From assembly GCF_000143415.4 (NCBI RefSeq), contig NW_003314313.1, forward strand, positions 500,072 to 564,071: a stretch of DNA of 64,000 nucleotides, written 5' to 3'. The first letter of the stretch is position 1. The number at the start of each line of letters is the position of its first letter. Below, one piece after another: positions 54,000 through 61,790 of this stretch. The notes under the pieces are model-generated. The model did no database searches. It was given only the letters and a program-made list of their open reading frames with translations, and was not told the origin of the DNA. The stretch comes from Selaginella moellendorffii (lineage: Eukaryota > Streptophyta > Lycopodiopsida > Selaginellales > Selaginellaceae). A program made the translations under genes and the position numbers.

Positions 54000-54862
54000 A
54001 GTCACGGCGAAGGTACTGTATCGTTTTTGATCTGAACGGTGTCCTTTTCTCCCATGAGCGTGGCTCATCCTCGAATGTCATTGCACCCTCCAAAGCCTGC
54101 GGTCACAAGTTGGTCAAAAGAGACAGATTCACATTAATCACACGGGAGAAACTGCGGGATCTAATAATGACCATGCGACACTTAAAACAGAGGGCCGGGT
54201 TCAATTTGCAATTGGGAGTTTGGACATCCATGATGCGCCACAATGCATTAATATTGCTACAGATGATGCACGATCAGACGCGAGTAATATTACCATTTGA
54301 CTTTCTCCTAACGCAGAAGGATTGCTTGACTATGGTCCATGTGAGGGGTAGCAAGCCCATCTTCGTCAAGCTAGAGGCTGTAGTGATGAACCGGACTGCT
54401 AGCTCAAGTGAAATCCTTATCATCGATGACTCGCCGATTAAAACTGCAGCGAACACGCACACATATGCAGTGCACCCCATCTCTTGCAGTATGGAAACTA
54501 GGGAGAAGAAACCGTATGTTCTAGGGGACCTTGCAAAACGGCTTGGAGCGATGGTGATAGAGAACCGGCCAGTCCAGGAGGTGGCTGCAGAAATCAACCA
54601 AATGGCAGATGGAACGGTATATCAGAAGTCATTTGATCGGACAGACACCAGTCATCATTTATGGCATGTATATTGTCTAGCCAAGCACTATCCGCATCTC
54701 CATAATCTGCTCAACCGGATGGGTTCTTCGACCACTGAACATGAGCGTGGACGTATTAGAGAAGAGATGGCATTACTATTGGGTTTAAATCCTGATAGTG
54801 TGGAGAGTGATGAAATTCCAAGATTATTGTATAGGCGTTGGAGGCAAAAAATAACAGTTTGA
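54000..54862 (+). CDS. Last exon: FCP1/NIF-type HAD phosphatase domain
   Basis: This exon, 287 aa, holds all HAD motifs: I, CIVFDLNGVL (nucleophile Asp, with Asn two residues later in place of Asp); II, VWTSM; III, the Lys in FVKLEAV; IV, ILIIDDSPIK. The layout matches the FCP1/NLI-interacting-factor family, which removes phosphate from Ser/Thr, classically on the RNA polymerase II tail. Plant relatives with a DLNG motif exist (from memory), so the Asn may not abolish function. It is part of the fusion gene at 49262-54862 and is listed separately because it is intact. Confidence 0.85.
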
Positions 54863-55280
54863 GATGGCATGTATTTATTTAAAAATGTAACTTATTATGG
54901 CATGGGGTTCCATGCCATTGTATTAATATTAAAAGACAATTCTTTGAGAGGATTTGCATTATACTAGAAGTGTTACAGCATGTTATTGAAAGTCTACGAA
55001 GTTGTTTTATTAATAATGGGAAAGTAAAGATTGAATGGGGACTTGGGCTCCACCTAGACTCGGAGCAACTGAGCCAATATTAAAAGGATGGAAAGAAATT
55101 GGACGACGATGACAAGGAGAAGAGAGAGGTGAAGCAGTGGCAGGGGGAGGAGAAGTGATTGAGTAGACATTTCCTTGTTTAAAATAAAATGGCATGTGCC
55201 TCAATGCAGTTGAATTTTGTTATATTTATATACTATATAAAGGTTTGGAAACCTTATTTTACAAGTGGGATAATGACAAT
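54863..55280. other. Right subterminal non-coding region of the transposon
   Basis: 3' flank of the fusion gene. Palindromes at 54897 (good) and 55189 (degenerate) and a half-site at 54864 lie here, so both transposon ends carry the motif. Confidence 0.6.
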
Positions 55281-55304
55281 TCCCACTTTAACGAAATAGA
55301 GCTT
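55281..55304 (-). repeat. Right terminal inverted repeat
   Basis: 24-bp inverse of 42945-42968, followed directly by CTAT and the rest of the LARD minisatellite. Confidence 0.95.
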
Positions 55305-55567
55305 CTATCTCGGGTCCATCTCGAACTCCATCTTGGACTCCATCTCAGGTCCATCTCAGACTCCATCTCGGGTTTATCTTGGACTCTATCTCGGACTCCA
55401 TCTCGGGTCCGTCTCGGACTCCATCTCGAACTCCTTCCACGTGTCATATGTTGGTCCTTTTGTGTCCCATTTCTTAGAGACTCACTCTCGACCTTTTGAG
55501 TTAGAGCTTTTAGTCCATATATGTTATGCTCCTTTGGCTTTTGCTTCGGCCACTACCATGTGGCACC

Positions 55568-55928
55568 TATCAGGAATCCCCCTATTCTTGCCACATTCCT
55601 GACTCTCGCTAGATTCCTGACCCGCAGACCACATTCCTGACTCTTGAGACACTTCCTTATTCCTGACTCTCTGATTTCCCGTACGATTTCTGATTCTCGA
55701 ACCACATTCTTGATGATGACGTGGTGCCTCCTTGACCTTAGTTATATTTAGGCCGTCCTCGATCCAAAAGTCGTGGAGCTTCATCAACCTATAGTATATA
55801 TAGGTTAGCCTTGTTCCATTTCTCCACAATCTAAATCAACACTATTCTAAGGTTTTTTCTTCGTCTCCACTAGCTTTTCTCTTTGTCTTCTACATTTTTT
55901 AGTTCTGATCTTGTTGGCGGTCTTGATA
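55568..55928 (+). repeat. 5' LTR of the chromodomain element
   Basis: 361 bp, clearly similar to 61388-61744. It has a TATA-type promoter motif at about 55790-55803. Confidence 0.88.
55790..55803 (+). promoter_or_regulatory. LTR TATA box
   Basis: TAGTATATATAGG within the 5' LTR, conserved in the 3' LTR near 61609-61620. It lies inside a short palindrome (CCTATA...TATAGG). Confidence 0.6.
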
Positions 55929-56370
55929 GTTTGATTCAGATTGTGCTTTTTGCTTTTACTTTAGCTCATTTTGATTGTTTGATTGCCTTTGCCTTTTTCC
56001 CCCTTTTTTTTCTTCTTTGCCGATGGAGTCTCCAAGCCATCCTGATTCCTTCACTGAAGTCCTTACAAAAATTCAGTCTAAGAATACCGAGTTGAAGGCA
56101 ACCCTTCTTCACATGCAACAGGAGCTTTCTTCACTTTCGGCTCAAGGATCAAGCAGAATTCCTGAACCGAAGGTGAGTTTCCCGGCGAAGTTCTCAGGCA
56201 AGTGTTCAGAGCTTCGCAAATTCCTGAACCAGATGGAGCTGATCTTCACACTTCAATATTGGCGGTACCCCACTCCCAAGTCTCAAATCAGTGCGATTGG
56301 GACGTTGCTCAAAGGTGCAACTTTGTCATGGTTTTTCCCTCTCTTGGAGAAGAGCATGAAAGGGGTCGTG

Positions 56371-56532
56371 TGTAGCGCATGTGATCATGGGATGAGATTT
56401 GGATATACTGTCACCGTGGATCCTTGGAACGTTGGGGGATAAATGGGGATAAAATAGCCACTAAGGGCTCTCTCATCAAGCAATTGCCCCTTTTCTAGTT
56501 GGCTTAAGGGGAGAGAGATAAGGTGTGCTACA
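56371..56532 (+). repeat. TRIM 5' LTR
   Basis: 162-bp TG...CA terminal repeat. The primer binding site starts two bases after it. Confidence 0.92.
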
Positions 56533-56885
56533 GTTGGTATTGGAGCAAATGGCACGGGTTCGATTCCCATTGATTAGTGGCTACTTAAAAAAAGTATAAT
56601 ATACGCTTGAGCAAGGTATATTCCTACCCCTAAAATTGAAATCGTACGTATTGGGCATCCATGCGTACGTCCTTCCTCTTGTGTGGAGTATCCACGGACG
56701 AAGGTATCCACCGTGGGACTGCAGTACGGGTGGATGACTAGTTGCCTCACATGGAATAGCTGGTCTACACAATGGAAGGATTGGTAGATTGAGTGCGGAA
56801 ATGGAGGTATTGGTTCCCCTTGGCTCAGTAGGGGTTGTTAGTCAATAGTCAATGAGGACATTGACATCTCTGAAGGGGGGGTGAG

Positions 56886-57046
56886 TGTAGCGCATGTGAT
56901 CATGGGATGAAATTTGGATATACTGTCACTGTGGATCCTTGGAACCTTGGGGATAAATGGGGATAAAATAGCCACTAAGGGCTCTCTCATCAAGCAATTA
57001 CCCCTTTTCCAGCTGGCTTAAGGGGAGAGAGATAAGGTGTGCTACA
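56886..57046 (+). repeat. TRIM 3' LTR
   Basis: 161-bp copy of 56371-56532 with only a few differences, so the insertion is relatively recent compared with its decayed host. Confidence 0.92.
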
Positions 57047-57679
57047 TCGTGGTTTCAGAGCTAATGGATCTTCAATTGTTCAAAGAGAAACTTGAAGCAT
57101 GTTTTGGCAAGATAGATCGGGTTCGGGTTGCCACCACAAAGATGAGATGTCTCTCTCAGGGGTCTCGTCCTACCTCGATCTATGCTACGGAGTTCCAACT
57201 CCTTGCATTGGACACTCAGTGGGATGAGTGGGCCTTGATTGATCAATTTTGTTTTGGCCTCAACAACGGTGTTAAGGATTTGTTGCTCACCATGGAGGAT
57301 CCCACAGACCTGTCAGACACCATCAACAAAGCTGTTTGATGCGACAATCATCTCTTTGAACGTTGTCAGGAAAGTTGCCGCACCGCCTTTTTCCCGTCTC
57401 AAACTCAAGAATCCCAGCTTGAGTCTTCGGGGCATACTCCTGAACCTACTACTCCAGTCCCGATGGATATTTTTGGTACTCCTTGACTCATCAAAGGGAA
57501 GCTGAGTCTTACTAAGAAGCAACGTTGTGTATCTTAGAATTTTTGCCTCTATTGTGCTGATCCTAATCACAAAGCAATTGTGTGTCCCAAGAAGCCTCCC
57601 CAACTATTTGAGTTCACTCTGCCTCAAGGTCCACCTTTGTTGCAGTTGGGGAACGACCTTGTCCAAATAGAGTAGGAGC

Positions 57680-60600
57680 TGTTTTTTTGGACTCCCTGAA
57701 TAAAAATCACTTTTCTTCTTTATCAAGCTCCTCACCACCTTTCATCAAAGCCACAACTAATTCCTGCAACTTCCACATCCCATGTCTCCTTTCTTTCACT
57801 GGACAATCAGGACTTAAAGCTCTAGTGCTACTGGACTCGAGTACAACTTCCTGCTTCATGAACATGGACTTTGCTACCCGACATCACGTTCCTCTTTCTC
57901 CTACCATACAGGATCTGAGGGTTGAAGGCATTGGTGGGCATTTTGTGTCTCCATTTTCTAGACTTAGGGAAACGTTGCCTATTCAAGTACACATCGGGTC
58001 CACCGTCACTGATATCGCTTTCAACATCATCAACAGCAAGTCCTCCTCTATGGTGCTCGGCCTTCCTTGGTTCCAATTGCACCAACCTTAGATCTGTTGG
58101 AAGGAATTACAGTTTATCTCTCCCACATCACCATCTCCCATGTCTTCCCTTGCTGTTCATCGAGTTCGAATCAGGAAAAGTTCCCTAAACTCAAATCAGG
58201 GTTCTGTTCCTGACTCTACAAAGTTTTCACACTCTTTGCTCCCTATCCCTTAATCTTCTTCTCCCTCCCTTCCATCTTACATTAGACAGTATCCTCATCC
58301 CATCATTCCATTCAATGGTACACCTTTTCCTATCTCCACAATCACTATGAAAGAACTCCTTCATAAAGAATCTATTTTCCTTTTTGCTTTGCATGTTTCT
58401 CTTGTGTACTACCTATTCATTAGCCTTACAATTGTCCTATTGATTTACAGGAAGGAACATCATCTCCGTGGGGGCCTATCTATGGGTTATCCCCATTCGA
58501 ACTTAAAGCCCTCAAAGAGTATGTGGATGAGAACCTTGCATCGGGGTACATTCAGCATTCGTAGTCCCCGACTTAAGTGCCTATCTTCTTTGTCAAGAAG
58601 AAGGATGGGAGTTTGCAGCTAGTCATCGATTACTAAGGTTTGAACAACATGACTGTTTGGAACTATTATCCACTGCCCCTAATCTCAAACCTATTGGAAT
58701 GCCTTGGCAGTGCCCGCTTCTTCACCAAGATCAACCTCTGTGGAGCATACAACTTAATCTAGATCTGGCTTGGCGATAAATGGAAGATTGCGTTCCAAAC
58801 CCACTATGGCCACTTTGAGTACATTGTCATGCTGTTTGGCTTGACAAATGCTCTAGCAATTTTCCAATACATGGCAAACGACGTCTTTCGGGAGTTTTTT
58901 GATCAAATGGTGATTGTCTACCTCGACGACATCCTCATCTACTCAAAAACTCAGGAGGAGCACGACGAGCATGTGCACATGGTGCTTGCGAAGCTGCAGG
59001 AACACGGCCTATATGCGAAGCTTGAGAAATGTTCTTTCGATTAGGAGTCTGTGGAGTTCCTTGGGTATATTATCACTCCTGAGGGTATCACGATAGATCC
59101 TGCCAAAATCAAGACTATTCTCGAATAGGAGCCTCCACACTCAATGTCAGATGTTCAGGTTTTCCTTGGCTTTGGCAACTTTTACCGCAAATTCATTGAT
59201 CACTACTTTGACATTGTCCTTCCTCTCATGCATCTCACTCGTAAGGATGTTCCCTTTTCTTGGTCTGTTGTTGCCCAGTAAGCCTTTGTTTGACACACTC
59301 AAGGCGGCCTTCAGTTCTACTCCCGTCTTGATCCACGCTGATCCTTCACAACCTTTCTTCATCAAGGCGGATGCCTCCGACTTTGCCATCAGTGCTGTGC
59401 TGTCTCAACTCGGAGCGAATCAGGAATTTCATCCGGTCACTTTCCATTCTCGGAAATTCTAGCTTGCAGAGATCAATTACAAAATCCACGACAATGAGCT
59501 CCTTTGCCATCTTGGATTCCTTTGGAGAGTGTCATCGTTTCTTGGAGGGGGCGAGCTATCAAACAACAGTCTGGATGGATCACAAAAATCTCGAGTACTT
59601 TGCCACTTCCCGAGTTTTGAGCCATTGTCAGGCAAAGTGGGCACAATTCTAGAGTCGGTTTGACTTTGTTATCAAGTACAGACCTGGAAAGCTTCAGGGC
59701 CTTCCTAATGCTCTTTCTAGGCACTCCTATCTTAGTCTCAGGCTTGGTAATCCTACCTTCGATCAACAGGATCAGGTTATGCTTGGTCCTGATCGGCTTC
59801 AAGTTATGGCAATTTCCCTGGCCCCTCAAAACTCCTCCTTGATGGACGTGATCAAAAACAATCTTCAATCTGACGACCTCGCCAGTGACATTTTTCCCCA
59901 TCTTCAAGCTGGACACCCAATGACTCCCAACTGCTGGCAATTTGACGAGTTCGAGTTTTTAGATGGCTTGTTGTACCGTGGGGAGCAGCTTTACATTCTT
60001 GAAGGTGATGCTCGAAGGTTGGTCTTGATGGTGTGCCACGATAGCCTGACTGCTGGTCACTTCAGCATTGTGAAAACCTATGAACTGGTTGCACGGGACT
60101 TTTGGTGGCTTCACATGGACAACTACATCAAAGCTTTTGTTACCTCCTGTGACACTTATGCCTAGAATAAGTTACCTCGCCACCTTCCTTTAGGTTTGCT
60201 TTGTTCCCTCTCAGTCCCTTTATGTCCTTGGGAATCCATCTCCATGGATTTCTTGAGTGATCTTTCGAGTTCTGGAGGCTTCAACAGCATTTTAGTCGTG
60301 GTGGATTGCTTCACAAAGATGGTGCACCTCCTGCCGTGTACCAAAGAGTTTTCGGGTGAGGACATGGCAAAACTAGTATTCAGGGAAATTTTCTGACTTC
60401 ATGGGATTCCTGCAAATGTGGTTTCAAATCGGAGACCTCAGTTCATCTCTCATTTCTAGCAACGGTTCTTGTAGCTACTTGGAGTGAAGGCCAACCTCTC
60501 TTTAACGTATCATCCTCAAACTGATGGACAATCCGAATGAACAATTCAGACATTGGAACAATTCCTGAGGTGCTTCATCAATTATCATCAGGATGACTGG

Positions 60601-61260
60601 TTCAATATCCTTCCCCTTGCTGAGTTCTTCTATAACAACTCCATTTACTCTTCCCTTCGAGTTTCCCCCTTCTTTGCAAACTCTGGCCAAACAATCTCTC
60701 ACTTCCTTCTCCATTCAAATCCTCTCGTTTAAATCCCCACTCTAAGGCATTTATCTCCAACCTCCAAGAAATCCACAACTCCATCTCCTTCCACCTCCAT
60801 CATGCTCAGGAATGTCACAAAACATTCGCCAATGTCCATCATTAGGATTGTCCCCCTTATAATATCGGGGATAAAGTCTGGCTCCTCAGGTGAAATATCT
60901 CCACTACCAAGCTAAAACTCGATTTCAAATTTCTCAGTCCTTTCCCTATCACTGCCATCATTAATCCTGTCACTTATTGCCTCGCACTTCCCTCCTCATA
61001 TCAAATTCACCCTGTTTTTCACTCCTCTCTCCTTGACCCTTATATTCCCAGTCCTATTCCAAATCGGGTCATTCCTCCACCTCCACCAATGCAGTTTGAG
61101 GATGGGTCTAAGTACAAGGTTCAGGACATCCTTGATTCCAAGATCTCACAGTCTAAACTCTACTATCTGGTAAACTAGAAGGGTTACGAACCTAAGGAAC
61201 ACATTTAAGAACCTGCGGACAACCTAATTCATTCTCCTGACCTTGTTCAAGACTTCCACT
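57680..61260 (+). pseudogene. pol of the chromodomain element
   Basis: Blocks in order: protease with LVLLDSSTTSCF near 57825, where Gly of the usual DSG/DTG is Ser; reverse transcriptase with [13 protein letters not shown] and the catalytic YLDD at about 58918-58930; RNase H with IKADASDFAISAVL near 59361; integrase with MDFLSDL and YHPQTDGQSE near 60245-60540; and a chromodomain-like end (YKVQDILDSK ... KGYEP) at about 61110-61260. Numerous in-frame stops make it inactive. Chromodomains direct integration toward marked chromatin in this clade. Confidence 0.87.
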
Positions 61261-61387
61261 GCCACTATCCTTCTCATCCCAGTCCTCATTCTTTTCATTC
61301 TCCATCTTCCATCCCTCGACACCCATCTCATCCTCCTCTTTGTTCTCATTCACATCCTTGTTCCATTAGTTCTTGAGGAGGGGGTGC

Positions 61388-61744
61388 TGTTAGGAATCCC
61401 CCAATTCTTGCCACATTCCTGACTCTTGCTAAATTCCTGACCCGCAGACCACATTCCCGACTCTCGAGACACTTCCCTATTCTTGACTCTCTGATTTTCG
61501 TACGATTCTTGATTCTCGAACCACATTCCTGATGATGACATGGTGCTTCCTCAACCTCAATATTTAGGCCATCAACGATCCAAGAGTGGTGGAGCTTCAT
61601 CAACCTATAGTATATATAGGCTAACCTTGTTCCATTTCTCCACAATCTGAATCAACGCTAGTCTAAGGCTTCTTATTCGTCTCCACTAGCTTTTCTCTTT
61701 ATCTTCTGCATTTTCTAGTTCTGATCTTGTTGGGGGTCTTGATA
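61388..61744 (+). repeat. 3' LTR of the chromodomain element
   Basis: 357-bp copy of the 5' LTR, preceded by the purine-rich tract GAGGAGGGGGTGC and followed by GCACC. Confidence 0.88.
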
Positions 61745-61790
61745 GCACCCTTTTAGCTCCACTTTGGGGCTTAGGGATTTGTGTCTCACA

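Larger units (their letters stand above)
49262..54862 (+). pseudogene. ParB-like / methyltransferase-like / FCP1-like phosphatase fusion gene with one nonsense codon
   Basis: Exons: 49262-49264, 49482-50660, 50715-52038, 52089-52175, 52214-52303, 52353-52496, 52544-53095, 53153-53167, 53213-53320, 53368-53952 and 54000-54862. Their sum is 1,650 codons in one frame. The start codon is the last three bases of exon 1 (ATG then GTAAGT). From the third intron on, every intron is phase 1. Domains: a basic NLS-like linker (residues 160-205); a ParB/sulfiredoxin-like block (about 225-350) with VYTIDVSRIDI and FYAVSGQHSSLAMQE; a VVEYNCGGLFFRAALLKGV stretch near residue 785 like methyltransferase motif I; a long acidic and low-complexity linker; and a C-terminal HAD/FCP1 domain from about 1365 with FDLNGVLF, VWTS and ILIIDDSPIK. 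TAA at 49872-49874 (codon 132) interrupts it, and no in-frame ATG follows before the ParB-like block. The acid/base Asp of DxD is Asn here. Confidence 0.75.
43171..55210. repeat. Family of about 19 dispersed 22-bp palindromes
   Basis: Inner 20 bases TGGCRTGNGGCCNCAYGCCA, flanked by A and T. Copies: 43171, 44882, 44939, 46776, 46846, 46944, 47631, 48494, 48573, 49345, 49405, 50682, 52181, 52322, 52513, 53745, 53820, 54897 and 55189 (start positions, each 22 bp). 46846 is a perfect palindrome over its inner 20 bases, and 53745 is perfect over 22. 43171, 47631, 48573 and 55189 are degenerate. Half-sites occur near 43493, 43546, 47566, 49276 and 54864. Copies occupy introns, intergenic DNA and, in frame, exons of both genes. 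I found none outside the transposon. Confidence 0.93.
42945..55304. mobile_element. 12.36-kb DNA transposon with TIRs, transposase and ParB-like/FCP1-like gene
   Basis: Perfect 24-bp terminal inverted repeats (42945-42968 and 55281-55304; outer 20 bases AAGCTCTATTTCGTTAAAGT) are flanked by CTAT on both sides (42941-42944 and 55305-55308). Outside lies one LARD LTR split at that point, which fixes the ends exactly. Inside are two divergent genes (43561-46702 minus, 49262-54862 plus), about 2.6 kb of repeat-rich DNA between them, and about 19 copies of a 22-bp palindrome that I do not see elsewhere in the window. Cut-and-paste movement is implied by TIRs, TSD and a DDE-like protein. I cannot place it in a named superfamily. 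Confidence 0.92.
56371..57046 (+). mobile_element. TRIM (terminal-repeat retrotransposon in miniature)
   Basis: 676 bp in all. LTRs 56371-56532 (162 bp) and 56886-57046 (161 bp) are nearly identical, TG...CA, with the 5-bp target duplication TCGTG (56366-56370 and 57047-57051). A primer site TGGTATTGGAGC (56535-56546) is one base off the initiator-Met complement, and a G-rich purine tract (56870-56885) precedes the 3' LTR. There is no coding capacity. It splits the gag frame, and removing it rejoins gag. Confidence 0.93.
56022..57630 (+). pseudogene. gag of the chromodomain element, split by a TRIM
   Basis: It begins MESPSHPDSFTEVLTKIQSK with a coiled-coil-like N terminus, then a gag core (PEPKVSFPAKFSGKCSELRK, ATLSWFFPLLE). 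The frame is cut at 56370 by the TRIM and resumes at 57052 with LMDLQLFKEKLEACFG. Stops follow (for example after TINKAV). The zinc knuckle CLYCADPNHKAIVCPKK (CX2CX4HX4C) is at about 57544-57594. Confidence 0.85.
55568..61744 (+). mobile_element. Decayed chromodomain Ty3/gypsy element (chromovirus type)
   Basis: LTRs 55568-55928 and 61388-61744 are flanked by the target duplication GCACC (55563-55567 and 61745-61749) inside the LARD copy B LTR. Order on the plus strand: gag, zinc knuckle, protease, reverse transcriptase, RNase H, integrase, chromodomain. A purine tract (61374-61387) precedes the 3' LTR. Frames carry many stops, several as TAG in place of CAG. The 5' LTR begins TATC and ends GATA, and the 3' LTR begins TGTT and ends GATA, so the canonical TG...CA ends are absent. 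A TRIM element is inserted in gag. Confidence 0.9.

Noticed and set aside
54000-54862. FCP1-like exon as a separate host gene captured by chance
   Set aside because: Its acceptor phase matches the preceding exon, and the exon set sums to one frame, so it is part of the transposon gene.
43171-55210. CRISPR-like reading of the regularly recurring palindromes
   Set aside because: Spacing is irregular (57 bp to over 1 kb), copies sit in introns and exons of a eukaryotic transposon, and there are no spacers of uniform length or cas genes.
42945-55304. Integrated large DNA virus or Maverick/Polinton
   Set aside because: No DNA polymerase B, retroviral-type integrase, capsid, protease or packaging ATPase was recognised, and the TIRs are only 24 bp.
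42945-55304. CACTA (En/Spm) or KDZ-type transposon
   Set aside because: Ends are not CACTA, the duplication is 4 bp rather than 2-3 or 8, and the transposase motifs differ from those families as I remember them.
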